The translations under genes were made by a program, and so were the position numbers. Positions 8,019 through 17,646 of a DNA stretch of 64,000 nt are shown here, piece by piece. The stretch lies in assembly GCA_020058765.1 (NCBI GenBank), contig JAGVDM010000004.1, forward strand, positions 124,001-188,000, read 5' to 3'. This stretch comes from Candidatus Peribacterales bacterium (GTDB taxonomy: Bacteria > Patescibacteriota > Gracilibacteria > Peribacterales > Peribacteraceae). Every line of letters begins with the position of its first letter. Positions within the stretch are counted from its first letter, which is position 1. The notes beneath the pieces are model-generated. The model was not told the DNA's origin. It saw only the letters and a list, made by a program, of their open reading frames with translations, and did not search any database.

Positions 8019-11015
8019 ATGAAAGGTGGGTCACAATCATCCAAATCAACGCGCAGCAGCTCTCCGGCATTCGATGCGGCCTATACGCGCCTGAATGATG
8101 AGCAAAAGAAGGCTGTGGACACAGTAGAAGGCCCCGTGATGGTGGTGGCAGGTCCTGGAACAGGGAAAACACAGGTTCTTGCTCTTCGTGTTGCAAACAT
8201 CCTCCGCACCACACAGGCACGACCGGGGAACATTCTTTGCCTTACATTCTCCACTGCGGGTGCTACTGCTATGCGCGAGCGTTTGCGATCGCTCATTGGT
8301 GCAGATGCCTACAGCGTTACCGTGAGCACTATTCACGGTTTCTGTGATGCGCTTATTCGCAAGAACCCCGCTATCTTTGCCGATTGGTTTGCAAAAAAAC
8401 CTCTTACCGATCTGGAGCGCTACAAGGCGATGGAGGCGATCGTGGATACCGTAAGTCACAATTCATCATTGATTAACGCCAAGAATCCGTATGAGCGCAT
8501 TCCCGCAATTATTGGGCGTATGAGTGACTGCAAGCGCGAAGGAAAAACCATGGAGGAGCTTTTGCGTGTTGCCGATGCGTACGATGCCGAGATGGCTGGT
8601 AAAAGTAAGGAGGGCACCAAGGCCGACAAAAAGAATCGTTTGCAGTCGCAGAAATTCCGCGACTTCATCGATCTGTTCCGCCGGTATCAGTCCATGCTGG
8701 AAGAACGAGGTGCGTATGACTACGACGACATGATCCTTGTAGCATTAGCCGTCCTCGCCGAGGAGGATGATCTCCTGGCAGCGCAGCAAGAACGGTATCA
8801 ATACATCCTCGTTGATGAAGCCCAAGATCTCAACGGCGCACAGTGGAAGGTAATCGAGCGACTCACGACCTCTGCGGTCTCACCAAATGATCCAAACTTC
8901 TTCCTTGTTGGCGATGATGATCAGGCGATTTATCGCTTCCAGGGAGCGAATGTGGAGCACATGCTCGCCTTCCGCGAGCGGTTCCCGGCTGCACCGGTCA
9001 TTGTCCTTACGGAGAACTACCGATCAACACAGCCCATTCTGGACGCCGCTGGTCGTCTGATTGCGCACAATGAAGAGCGCCTCGTCGGCCGCATTCCAGG
9101 GCTCCGCAAAGATTTGCACGCAGCCACAAACGAAGAGGGTGCGCCCCCAGTGCTTTTGCGGCCACCATCTGACGCCGCAGAGCCGTGGTGCATGGCGGAT
9201 ATGATCGTAGAACGCCTGAAGCTCGGAATCCCTGCACAGGATATTGCGATTCTAGTGCAGAAGAATAGCGAGCTACGACCAATATACGATGTGCTCCGCG
9301 CACGCGGTATACCAGTGGTTCTCTCGGGCAAAGAAGACCTGCTATCCCATGCCATCGTTGGCCAAGTAATGCAGATCCTTCGATTCATGGAGAGCCCTAC
9401 AGACGATCGGTTGTTCCACGCATTGCCTGCGCAGTGTTTCCACTGTCATCCCGCCGATTTGGCACGGCTTTCTTTTGCCTCTCGGGACAGTAAAAAGCGT
9501 GCACTGGAGCTTCTTGTAGATATTGAGCAATCAGATTTACCATGGATTGATCGAGATGCGCTCATCCGTGCGAGAGATATCCTATTAGCACTAGCACAGA
9601 AGCACGAACAGCGCACAGTGCTCGAGTCCGTGGAACATGCTCTGCGTACGTCGGGTATTTCCGCGGAGGCACACACACTGGATCCTATTGATCTTGCTGT
9701 AGTGGAGACATTCTTCCAGTACGTGAAACAACGTTGCTTTGAGCGCCCGTCGCTCTCGCTGTATGAGTTCATGCGAGACCTCTCATTTTACGCGCAGGAA
9801 GATTACGGTCAGGTCCGCCTCACGTACCAAATTCCACATCTTGTTGCTGATGGTGTGCAGTTGATGACAGCGCATCAGAGCAAGGGGCTCGAATTCCATA
9901 CCGTCTTTTTGAGTAACTTCTGCGATGGCCACTGGGATGAGCGCTCAAACCCCACGAGGCTTGCGCTCCCGGAGCACCTGCTCTTCGGCTGGGAAACCGA
10001 TCAGAAGAAGTTTGAACAGCACCAAGACGAACGGCGGCTTGCCTATGTGGCTATGACACGCGCCAAACGAGAACTCTGCATGCTCTGCCCTAAAGAAATT
10101 GCCGTAGGAGAACGCGTGCGTTCCGTATCTCCGTCGGCGTTCTTCGCGCAAGCTGGCCCACTCCCAGAGGCAGACATCGCTGTACGCAATCCCGAACAAT
10201 CGTCGCTGCTACTTGTAACGCCTTCGCTTCCAGATGATGCGCTTGATGTGTATCTGCGTGAGCGGTTGGGACAGTTTGCCCTCTCGCCCAGTTCACTCAC
10301 GCAATTTCTGCGTGATCCACTCGAGTTTCGTCGAACAACGCTCCTGGGTCAGCCGGAGGAATTCAGCGAGAAGTCCCTTCGCGCACTCGGATACGGAAGT
10401 GCAGCACACTGGGCGCTGCGTGCATGGGCCGAGGCGCGCATGAAGAGTCAGGAGTTTTCTGTGGGCGAGCTGCTCGAGGCATTCCGATGGCATTTGTACG
10501 AGCGCAACGTTCTTACCGAAAAACAGCGCACAGATTTGCTTGCTCAAGGCAATGAGTCACTCACGTCCTATTTCCGCAGCGTACTCGAGGGCAAAACGCC
10601 ATTCATTTATGCGGTCGAACGTGACTACCGCGCACACCTCGGCGATATTCCTTTGAAGGGGAAAATCGATCGTATCGATCTTGCATCTGCCACGTCGGGC
10701 GATGCCATTGTGATCGATTACAAAACTGGTCGGCCGAAAGCCCCCGGAGAAATTCGCGGCAATGTGGAACCCGGGAAAATATCGCGCACAGCCGAAGGCG
10801 AGTACTTCCGACAGCTGGTGTTCTATGCCCTGCTCCTTGAGCAGAGTGATCCGCTATTGCAACCGCAATCCTATATTTTGGAGTTTGTCGGTGAGCGTAG
10901 CGAGGAGCCCATCAGCCGCGCCTTCACTGTTTCTGAGCAGGAAAAAGATGATCTCCGTGAGCTCATTCGCCTTGTATGGGCGAAGATTATTGCGCTCGAT
11001 TTCACACCCTTGTAG
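8019..11015 (+). CDS. UvrD/PcrA-family helicase with C-terminal PD-(D/E)XK nuclease domain
   Basis: Superfamily 1A DNA helicase for repair or recombination. Helicase motifs run in order: VAGPGTGKTQVL (I), ILVDEAQDLN (II), LVGDDDQAIYRFQGA (III), LTENYRSTQPIL (IV), LMTAHQSKGLEFHTVFL (V), RLAYVAMTRAKREL (VI). The last 250 residues carry a RecB/AddB-type nuclease core (GKIDRIDLASA, then AIVIDYKTGRPK), so the protein probably unwinds and cuts DNA. No AddB/RexB partner lies next to it. I chose ATG 8019 (998 aa) from the -10 box 6 nt upstream; the frame is open back to 7926, so a longer form cannot be excluded. Confidence 0.9.
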   Translation: MKGGSQSSKSTRSSSPAFDAAYTRLNDEQKKAVDTVEGPVMVVAGPGTGKTQVLALRVANILRTTQARPGNILCLTFSTAGATAMRERLRSLIGADAYSVTVSTIHGFCDALIRKNPAIFADWFAKKPLTDLERYKAMEAIVDTVSHNSSLINAKNPYERIPAIIGRMSDCKREGKTMEELLRVADAYDAEMAGKSKEGTKADKKNRLQSQKFRDFIDLFRRYQSMLEERGAYDYDDMILVALAVLAEEDDLLAAQQERYQYILVDEAQDLNGAQWKVIERLTTSAVSPNDPNFFLVGDDDQAIYRFQGANVEHMLAFRERFPAAPVIVLTENYRSTQPILDAAGRLIAHNEERLVGRIPGLRKDLHAATNEEGAPPVLLRPPSDAAEPWCMADMIVERLKLGIPAQDIAILVQKNSELRPIYDVLRARGIPVVLSGKEDLLSHAIVGQVMQILRFMESPTDDRLFHALPAQCFHCHPADLARLSFASRDSKKRALELLVDIEQSDLPWIDRDALIRARDILLALAQKHEQRTVLESVEHALRTSGISAEAHTLDPIDLAVVETFFQYVKQRCFERPSLSLYEFMRDLSFYAQEDYGQVRLTYQIPHLVADGVQLMTAHQSKGLEFHTVFLSNFCDGHWDERSNPTRLALPEHLLFGWETDQKKFEQHQDERRLAYVAMTRAKRELCMLCPKEIAVGERVRSVSPSAFFAQAGPLPEADIAVRNPEQSSLLLVTPSLPDDALDVYLRERLGQFALSPSSLTQFLRDPLEFRRTTLLGQPEEFSEKSLRALGYGSAAHWALRAWAEARMKSQEFSVGELLEAFRWHLYERNVLTEKQRTDLLAQGNESLTSYFRSVLEGKTPFIYAVERDYRAHLGDIPLKGKIDRIDLASATSGDAIVIDYKTGRPKAPGEIRGNVEPGKISRTAEGEYFRQLVFYALLLEQSDPLLQPQSYILEFVGERSEEPISRAFTVSEQEKDDLRELIRLVWAKIIALDFTPL

Positions 11016-11069
11016 TTCGGCGTGTATCCTTGTTGCCAAGGCGTGAAGAGTTGATTAGGTTGATCCCCA

Positions 11070-11561
11070 ATGCGCACGCCCGAGCAGCTACATTCCATCG
11101 CCGAAGAGTTTGGTGATCGTTCCGAGGAAGCCTTCAAGCTCCTGCAAACGTATGATGGTTTTGCGAAGGAGTCGCACGAGAATATTCGACTGAATGCCAT
11201 GTTTCGATCAGTTGCATTTGCCGTGGCGGTAGTAGTGGGCTGTGTTCAGCACCGCCAGAATGTAGACATGTCTACGATCATTGCTACGCAAACAGCGATG
11301 ATTTGCACATCCATTGGAGGCACGTGGATGCTTTCGCGCATTGGCAAATCTATTCGGCAGGATCTCTACAGTGTCGTAGCGAATCTGGAATTACTTATTC
11401 CAAAGGATCGTCAGCTCACTGCACGCGCAGCACTGGAGGATGCGGACATCCATGGGGAGTCACGCGAGAAACAGGGGGGCAATACATCATCGTACATTCG
11501 TACCGCGGCACAGGAGATCGGCGAAAAACTCGCACCGTATCTCACGGCGTTCTTCGGTTGA
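11070..11561 (+). CDS. Hypothetical membrane protein, 163 aa
   Basis: I do not recognise the family. A helical, acidic N-terminal segment (residues 1-42) precedes two hydrophobic stretches (about 45-60 and 72-88). A basic turn (SRIGKSIRQDL) and a soluble C-terminal part follow. It probably sits in the cytoplasmic membrane with both ends on the same side. It lies 54 bp after the helicase-nuclease and ends 4 bp before convergent rdgB. No Shine-Dalgarno site is present. Confidence 0.65.
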   Translation: MRTPEQLHSIAEEFGDRSEEAFKLLQTYDGFAKESHENIRLNAMFRSVAFAVAVVVGCVQHRQNVDMSTIIATQTAMICTSIGGTWMLSRIGKSIRQDLYSVVANLELLIPKDRQLTARAALEDADIHGESREKQGGNTSSYIRTAAQEIGEKLAPYLTAFFG

Positions 11562-11565
11562 ACGC

Positions 11566-12156
11566 TTACAAGTTGCTCAAAAATTCTCGGAGCGCGTGTG
11601 CTGCTTTGCCACGATGGCTTGTATTATTTTTTTGTTCAATAGAAAGCGCTGAGAATACGGCAGTACAGCCATCGGGCTTAAAGCATGCGGATATCGGCAG
11701 CCCAGGCAAATAGTCCGCTTCTAGGCTGGGGGTAATCACGCCACTGCACCGCCCTTCAAACTGGTGCAACGCGCCGGTGTGATCAATGAACGCCAGCGCA
11801 CACACAAAGTGCGCGCGTTTGTTTTCTTCATGCTGCATACGATCGAGGAAGAATTCGATCCATTCCGCGTCCGTTGCGCCCGACCCCGCACCCCACCGCC
11901 TAGTATGGATTCCGAGCTCACCTGCCAATGCTTCAACCAGCAAACCGGAATCATCTGCCACTGTTGGCAGACGCCCTCGTCCATGAAAGAACCGTGCCTT
12001 GATCTCGGCATTCTCTTGAAACGTAGAACCCGTCTCTTCGGGGTTCTCATTGATGCCAATATCCTGCGGCGCACGAAGTGAAAAGGGCAAGCCGGACAGT
12101 GCTTCGCCGATTTCAATGAACTTTCCACGGTTGTTGGTGCCGATCAAAATCTTCAT
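11566..12156 (-). CDS. rdgB: XTP/dITP pyrophosphatase (HAM1/RdgB family)
   Basis: Hydrolyses non-canonical purine nucleoside triphosphates (dITP, XTP) to monophosphates, keeping them out of DNA. Family motifs are the N-terminal TNNRGKFIEI, the catalytic VADDSGLLVEALAGELG (around residue 70), and the C-terminal SHRGKA. Length of 196 aa is normal. Its ATG overlaps the ftsK stop codon (ATGA at 12153-12156), so the two genes are transcribed and probably translated together. Confidence 0.95.
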   Translation of the reverse strand: MKILIGTNNRGKFIEIGEALSGLPFSLRAPQDIGINENPEETGSTFQENAEIKARFFHGRGRLPTVADDSGLLVEALAGELGIHTRRWGAGSGATDAEWIEFFLDRMQHEENKRAHFVCALAFIDHTGALHQFEGRCSGVITPSLEADYLPGLPISACFKPDGCTAVFSALSIEQKNNTSHRGKAAHALREFLSNL

Positions 12157-14420
12157 ATGCCAGAGCCGACTTTCTCCATATAAATCTTTCGAGGCTTGGC
12201 GCCGTCGGTTGGTCCGATCAATCCTTTCTCTTCCATGATGTCCAGCAATCGCGCAGCGCGCGCGTAGCCCACTTTCAATTGTCGCTGCAGCAAACTTGCT
12301 GAGGCGCGGCCTGTTTCCTGTACCACACGCACGGCGTCGAAGAACATGTCATCTCCGCCGTTGTCATCGGCTTCAAGATCAATGTAGCCCGCAGGTTGCT
12401 CGCCTTCTTGCCGTTCGTCCTCTTGCTCGCCCATGGGGATCTGAGCAGTGATCTCACCTCCACCGGCAATCTTTACTGCGTTGATCACGCGCTCCACTTC
12501 TTTTGTAGATACGTAGATACCTTGAATGCGCACAGGTCTTGCTGTGCTGGCATTCATGTAGAGCATGTCGCCGCGGCCAAGAAGATCCTCTGAGCCAATC
12601 GAGTCGATAATCGTGCGGCTATCCACGGCGCTCACCACACGGAAGGACATACGTGTAGGAATGTTTGCTTTAATGAGCCCGGTAATCACATCTACGCTCG
12701 GGCGCTGTGTTGCAATGATAAGGTGCATGCCTACGGCTCGAGCCATCTGTGCAATACGCGCAACCATTGTTTCCGTATCGCGTCGGAACTGCCGCATCAT
12801 CAGGTCGGCGAGCTCGTCGATCACAATCACAATCCGAGGGAGAACATCCTCTTCGTCGGTCTGCTTCTCATTGAATTCTTCTATATTGCGTGCGCCCGCT
12901 TCCGAGAAGCGATGCAATCGGCGACCCATTTCTGCAACAGCCCATCGCAGAGCTTGCAATGCTTTTTCGGATTCCGTGATCACCGGCGTGAGTAGGTGAG
13001 GAATACCGTCGTAGGGCATGAGCTCCACGCGCTTGGGGTCAATGAGAATGAATTTGAGCTCATGCGGTGCGTTCTGGAAGAGCAGTGCTGTAAGGAAGGT
13101 ATTCATGCACACAGATTTTCCAGATCCCGTAGCACCAGCAATCAAGAGATGGGGCATTTGTTCGAGTTCTGCGACAACGGCTTCGCCGGATACATCACGA
13201 CCCAGTGGTAACGTCAGTGAGGATTCACTCTGGGTGAACTGGGGGCTCTCGAGGATTTCGCGCAGGTGCACGGTAGTACGCTTCTTATTCGGCATCTCGA
13301 TACCCACGAGCGCTTTGCCGGGGATCGGCGCTTCGATGCGCAGGCTCTCTGCGGCAAGCGCGAGTGCGAGGTCATCTTTCAGGTTTGCAATCTTACTCAG
13401 CTTTACACCCTCTGATGGTTGCAGAGTGAATTGCGTCACCGTTGGCCCGGGGTGTGCGTCTTTCATCGTCACATCAATACCGAATTCTTCTAGCTTCTCC
13501 TCGATGAGTCGCGCCTGCGTTTTGAGCTCTTCATCATCCACCGTGAGTTCACTGTGTTCAGTATCAAGCAAGTCGAACCCTGGGAATGTCCACTCTTCAA
13601 AGCGAGTGTCCTTCATTTCCAATGCGTTTTTGATACGCTCCTTTATTGGCTTGATCTGCTCCTTACGATTGGCAGCCTGTAGTACTTCTCGCGATTTCTC
13701 CTGCACAAGCTGTTGTGCGAACACCGGTCGAACAATATTGAGCTCGGGGCTTTCGCCATCCTGCTCGATCAAATCTTCACGAGGTTCTTTGTCGTCATCT
13801 GCTTCTTCCTCTCGCTGTGTGCGAGGTGTAGTTTTACGAGCCTTCGGTGCTTGCTGCGTTTGGAATGCATCACGGATGGTACGAATGATGCCTGCCAGAT
13901 CGGGCTCAAAGGTAATGAACAATCCGCCAAGGAAGACGGTTCCCAGAATCGTGTACCCCACAGCTGCACTTGCAAATAGCACAAAGGGCACACTCATCAG
14001 AAACCCGACTGCACCTGCATAGTCGTCGCGCAGCACTGCGAGCTGATCGGGTGGAGCACCCAAATGTGCCATGCCGAGGAACGAGAGCAGGCAGAGGACA
14101 AGCCCTGTAGATCGTTTAATTTCCACTGCTGTGGTGAGAGCAATGCAGTGTGTGATTCCCGAGAGGAACAGAAACACAGGGAACAGCATGCTCCAGGTTC
14201 CAAAGAGGAACGTGAGACCGCGATTGATCACTTCACCAACTGGGCCTGCATGACCACGTAGAACCAAAATGAGAAGTATGCCCAAACAGATCTGCCCAAT
14301 GCCGCTCACTTGGCGGCGCGTGGATTCTTTCAACTCAAGATTCTGCGTAGAGCGTTTTGCTCTCGCTCCTTTCCTGCGCTTGGACGATCGTGTGCGAGTC
14401 GTGCGTCGCTTGCGTGGCAT
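12153..14420 (-). CDS. ftsK: DNA translocase FtsK/SpoIIIE
   Basis: Membrane-anchored motor that pumps chromosome DNA through the closing septum. The basic N-terminus is followed by about four membrane segments (residues about 45-175), a charged linker, then the RecA-like motor. The motor carries Walker A GATGSGKSVCMN near residue 437 and Walker B IVIVIDELADLMM near residue 540. The C-terminal gamma winged helix (LLQRQLKVGYARAARLLDIM), which reads orienting DNA sequences, is intact. Length of 755 aa is typical of the short SpoIIIE type. The upstream gene ends 6 bp before the start, and a -10 box lies between start and upstream stop. Confidence 0.97.
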   Translation of the reverse strand: MPRKRRTTRTRSSKRRKGARAKRSTQNLELKESTRRQVSGIGQICLGILLILVLRGHAGPVGEVINRGLTFLFGTWSMLFPVFLFLSGITHCIALTTAVEIKRSTGLVLCLLSFLGMAHLGAPPDQLAVLRDDYAGAVGFLMSVPFVLFASAAVGYTILGTVFLGGLFITFEPDLAGIIRTIRDAFQTQQAPKARKTTPRTQREEEADDDKEPREDLIEQDGESPELNIVRPVFAQQLVQEKSREVLQAANRKEQIKPIKERIKNALEMKDTRFEEWTFPGFDLLDTEHSELTVDDEELKTQARLIEEKLEEFGIDVTMKDAHPGPTVTQFTLQPSEGVKLSKIANLKDDLALALAAESLRIEAPIPGKALVGIEMPNKKRTTVHLREILESPQFTQSESSLTLPLGRDVSGEAVVAELEQMPHLLIAGATGSGKSVCMNTFLTALLFQNAPHELKFILIDPKRVELMPYDGIPHLLTPVITESEKALQALRWAVAEMGRRLHRFSEAGARNIEEFNEKQTDEEDVLPRIVIVIDELADLMMRQFRRDTETMVARIAQMARAVGMHLIIATQRPSVDVITGLIKANIPTRMSFRVVSAVDSRTIIDSIGSEDLLGRGDMLYMNASTARPVRIQGIYVSTKEVERVINAVKIAGGGEITAQIPMGEQEDERQEGEQPAGYIDLEADDNGGDDMFFDAVRVVQETGRASASLLQRQLKVGYARAARLLDIMEEKGLIGPTDGAKPRKIYMEKVGSGI

Positions 14421-14426
14421 CGTGCA

Positions 14427-14933
14427 TCATTGTACAGCATCTTCCTGGCGAGTACACGCTTCTCTGGTGCATGCCTCCATTCGGCGCAATATGTCCTCTA
14501 GGTGGTATATAACGGCATAATCAGCTTCCCGCTGCACATCTCTGTACTCCAGGCGCGGATGCGGTGTTTCCATGCCAATTCTCGCAAAGAGTGACCGCAA
14601 CAGTCTTCTCGTTGCACTAAGGAGTGACGCCAACTGTTGCCAACGGGGTCCGCCATCCGAAAAGAATTCCTCACCTCGTATGCGATGCAGTGTCCGTACA
14701 ATGGCATCTTTGCGCATCTGCTGCAGGTGGAATTCGAGCGCATCTTTTGCTGCGAATGTTTCGAGGAATTCCAAAAGCTCCCGTAGTTCGGCATCTCCAA
14801 CACTACGGCGCTCTCGCAGCACTGTGGCGATTGTCGTGCTAACTCCACCAGAGAGTCCGCCGTACTGGTAGCCGCCATTGCCAATGGCGCAGTGAATCTC
14901 TGTGGCCGATGGTGGCTCGCGCTGCATGCGCAT
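14427..14933 (-). CDS. Hypothetical protein, 168 aa
   Basis: Not a family I recognise. It is predicted soluble and largely helical, with many Arg/Glu heptad-like stretches (LRELLEFLETFAAKDALEF, and LLSATRRLLRSLF) and two Cys near the C-terminus in MEACTREACTRQE. It ends 6 bp before ftsK, so the two may share a transcript. Its 5' end overlaps the promoter of the divergent reductase gene at 14985. An alternative ATG lies two codons downstream. Confidence 0.6.
   Translation of the reverse strand: MRMQREPPSATEIHCAIGNGGYQYGGLSGGVSTTIATVLRERRSVGDAELRELLEFLETFAAKDALEFHLQQMRKDAIVRTLHRIRGEEFFSDGGPRWQQLASLLSATRRLLRSLFARIGMETPHPRLEYRDVQREADYAVIYHLEDILRRMEACTREACTRQEDAVQ
14429..14434 (-). promoter_or_regulatory. 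-10 hexamer before ftsK
   Basis: Read on the minus strand, TACAAT ends 8 nt before the ftsK ATG, overlapping the end of the upstream gene. The -35 region is weak. Confidence 0.4.
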
Positions 14934-14945
14934 ACTTCAGCTGCG

Positions 14946-14975
14946 TTGTGGGGAGTGCGCCCCATAGGCTACACT
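14946..14975 (+). promoter_or_regulatory. Promoter of the sugar-nucleotide reductase, near-leaderless
   Basis: TTGTGG (14946-14951), an 18-bp spacer, then TACACT (14970-14975), which ends 9 nt before the ATG at 14985. Confidence 0.65.
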
Positions 14976-14984
14976 GCGGCTCCT

Positions 14985-15817
14985 ATGCCCGCGCTCATCT
15001 ATGGTGCCAAAGGGTACCTCGGCCAGCAGTTCCTCAATCTTTTGCCGAATGCCGTGGCATCCGAAGTCGATATTGCCGATACAACTGCTGTTGCGGCAGA
15101 GCTTGATCGTGTTCGGCCAGATATTGCCCTCAACTGTGCCGGCAAGACCGGCAGACCCAACGTGGATTGGTGCGAGGATCACAAAGCCGAAACCCTCGCT
15201 GCGAACGTCACGGGCCCACTCGTTCTTCTGAAAGAATTGGCTGCACGTAACGTCTACTGGGTACACCTGGGTTCCGGGTGCATTTACCAAGGTGATAACA
15301 ATGGAAAAGGATATTCCGAGACAGATCCGGCAAACTACTTCGGGAGTTTCTACTCCCGAACCAAAGCATGGTCCGATGCGATCTTGCAAGATTTCCCCGT
15401 ACTCAATTTGCGCTTGCGCATGCCGTTTGATGGCTCCGATAACCCACGGAACCTCCTCACAAAGATCGCCAAATATTCGCGCGTCCTCGATACCGAAAAT
15501 TCACTCACGTATTTGCCCGATTTTTTCGCGCAGCAATTACCCTTATCGAACGGAGGAAAATTGGAACGTACAATATGGTTAATCCTGGGACGATATCGCC
15601 CTTTCGCATCATGCAACGATACACAGAGCTTGTGGAGCCTGGGCACCGTTTTGAGCGCTTGGATCCTGCAGATCTGCCGCAAGTGGCAAAAGCTGGCCGC
15701 AGTAGCTGCGTACTCAGTACTGCCAAGTTGGCAGGGGAGGGCATTGCCATACAACCGCTTGATCAAGCCATTGAAGAGGCGCTCAGAGGTATCGCTGAGG
15801 CTCGGGGAAATGCTTGA
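14985..15817 (+). pseudogene. RmlD-like NAD(P)-dependent sugar-nucleotide reductase/epimerase, frameshifted
   Basis: Extended short-chain dehydrogenase resembling dTDP-4-dehydrorhamnose reductase. It shows a Rossmann GAKGYLGQQF at the N-terminus, the NCAGKTG strand, GSGCIYQG, and the active-site YSRTKAWSD (Tyr and Lys spaced by three). The first frame runs from 14985 and loses family character after PDFFAQQ near 15530. The homologous C-terminus (GTYNMVNPGTISPF and onward) continues in another frame to a stop at 15815-15817. One extra T in the six-T run at 15521-15526 would restore a single protein of about 277 aa. This could be a sequencing or assembly error, a real mutation, or slippage. Confidence 0.75.
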
Positions 15818-15842
15818 TAATTTCGTATTTTTGTTTTAAAAT
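15814..15842 (+). promoter_or_regulatory. Promoter of the MacAB-like operon, near-leaderless
   Basis: TTGATA (15814-15819), a 17-bp spacer, then TAAAAT (15837-15842). The hexamer ends 8 nt before the ATG at 15851. Confidence 0.75.
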
Positions 15843-15850
15843 AGATATAA

Positions 15851-17644
15851 ATGACAATTCTCCATAGAATTCTCTATTGGCCAAAGGCAATGTACCGCAC
15901 GGTTTCACGTATTGTACGCAAATATCCGAAGAGCTCTCTTGCAGCGCTCCTTGTGTTCTGTCTGCTGTATTTGTTCATTTGGTTCCTGCAGCAGCCTAGT
16001 CCACCGGAATATGTAACTGAGCCTGCGCGTAAGGGCGATCTCGTGCAGGTCGTTGAGGCGGTTGGTGAAGTGATTTCGGAGCGAGATTTAAAGCTCCAAT
16101 TCCCGATCACGGGTATTATTGACCAGGTCAATGTGCAGGAGGGCGATCATGTAGAACAAGGCCAACAACTGGCTCGCTTGCGCTCAAGTGGTCTCTCTGC
16201 CGATGTCACATCTGCACAAGCAGAGGTGTCTTCCGCACAGGCCGATCTGCGCAAAATGGAGGAGGGGACTCGTCCAGAAGAAATCGCCGTAACAGAGGCG
16301 TCTGTGCAAAACAAACGCGCAGCACTCTCAGCGGTGCAGGAAACACTGCGGAACGCCGAACGACAACTGGAACTTTCTTCAGCAAAGCTCAGTAGCCTTC
16401 AGGCAGAGGCAGATGTGAGCCTTCAGGGGTATGTGAGCACTGCTCGTAGTACTGTCTCTCAGCAGCTTTCCACTGCGCTCACTGCTGCATTGGCAATGGA
16501 TGATGTGCTGAGCGATAACAACTTGGTAGATGCGTTCGTAAAATACGAGCCTGGCAAATACGAACTGCTTCGCTCACAGGTAAAGACTGCGCAAATTGCT
16601 ATTCAATCAGCAAGTTCAGCATCTATTCGTGATTCACAGTCGGCAATTGATGCACTCACAAATGCTCGCCAACATGTGGCTGATCTTGCCGCTGTCTTAA
16701 ATGATGCCTATGCGGTGATTTCTTCACTAGAGGTGACTCCGTACTTCTCCTCTTCCACTCGGGAGAGTATCAAGTCCGATATTGCGGCCCACCGCAGCAG
16801 TACTCAATCTGCACTGAGTACACTCGATAGCACACTGAAGACGCTGCGCGATGCATCGGCAACATACGACACACGCATTGCCACCGAGGAATCGAGCCTG
16901 GCATCTGCAGAAGGCACCCGCGATCGTGCAATTGCTGATATTCAAACATACGAGACATCCCTACGTATCGAAGAGGCGCAGCTCAATTTGCTCAAGGCAG
17001 GCACTCGTCCTGCAGATATTGATGCAGCCCGTGCTCGGCTCACTCGCGCATACGCCCAATTACAGCGCGCGCGCGAACGCTTTGCTGACACGGTAATTTT
17101 TGCCCCGCTTGCCGGAACAATTACCAAGGTGAACCTCAAAGAAGGTGAATTGCTTTCCACATCCTTCGCTTCCGATGCGGCAATTGCCATGCTTGGCGAC
17201 GCACCGTATCGAGTGGAAATGTACGTTGCAGAGATCGATGTACCCAAGGTGCAGCTCAGCCAATCCGGTGCAATCGAGCTGGATGCCTTCCCCGGGGAAA
17301 TGTTCGATCTCATTGTGACCGATAACGATCCTGCTGCTACATCAGTAGATGGTGTATCCAAGTACCGCGTGAAGCTCGACTTCACGCAGCAGGGTGACGA
17401 TCTCAAGATCGGCATGACTGGTGATGCAGAAATTTATACCGATGGTCGCGAGAATGTGGTCATTGTTCCAGGCCGTGCCGTGTATACCGGCGAGGATGGC
17501 GCAGACTACGTGCGCATCCTCACTGCTCAAGGTACAGTGGATGAACGTAAGGTTACTGTTGGCATCGACGGCCAAGGTGGTGATGTAGAAATCATCAGCG
17601 GCGTCGCCGAAGGCGAACAGGTGATTGTCCTCATTAAAGAGTAA
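15851..17644 (+). CDS. MacA/HlyD-type membrane fusion (adaptor) protein
   Basis: Periplasmic-adaptor-like subunit of an ABC exporter, anchored by an N-terminal membrane helix (SLAALLVFCLLYLFIWFLQ, residues about 32-50). A lipoyl/barrel-sandwich half (PITGIIDQVNVQEGDHVEQG) leads into a helical hairpin of about 300 residues and the returning half (FAPLAGTITKVNLKEGELL). The beta-barrel and membrane-proximal domain complete it. Two copies of a GTRP motif (EEGTRPEEI and KAGTRPADI) bracket the hairpin, which holds an inserted, Ser/Ala-rich helical block not usual in MacA. The start codon fits the leaderless promoter. It is the first gene of a four-gene operon with the next three genes. Confidence 0.88.
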   Translation: MTILHRILYWPKAMYRTVSRIVRKYPKSSLAALLVFCLLYLFIWFLQQPSPPEYVTEPARKGDLVQVVEAVGEVISERDLKLQFPITGIIDQVNVQEGDHVEQGQQLARLRSSGLSADVTSAQAEVSSAQADLRKMEEGTRPEEIAVTEASVQNKRAALSAVQETLRNAERQLELSSAKLSSLQAEADVSLQGYVSTARSTVSQQLSTALTAALAMDDVLSDNNLVDAFVKYEPGKYELLRSQVKTAQIAIQSASSASIRDSQSAIDALTNARQHVADLAAVLNDAYAVISSLEVTPYFSSSTRESIKSDIAAHRSSTQSALSTLDSTLKTLRDASATYDTRIATEESSLASAEGTRDRAIADIQTYETSLRIEEAQLNLLKAGTRPADIDAARARLTRAYAQLQRARERFADTVIFAPLAGTITKVNLKEGELLSTSFASDAAIAMLGDAPYRVEMYVAEIDVPKVQLSQSGAIELDAFPGEMFDLIVTDNDPAATSVDGVSKYRVKLDFTQQGDDLKIGMTGDAEIYTDGRENVVIVPGRAVYTGEDGADYVRILTAQGTVDERKVTVGIDGQGGDVEIISGVAEGEQVIVLIKE

Positions 17645-17646
17645 CC

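Noticed and set aside
13018-14022. 334-codon Ser-rich frame opposite ftsK
   Set aside because: Antisense of the FtsK motor and linker; no independent support.
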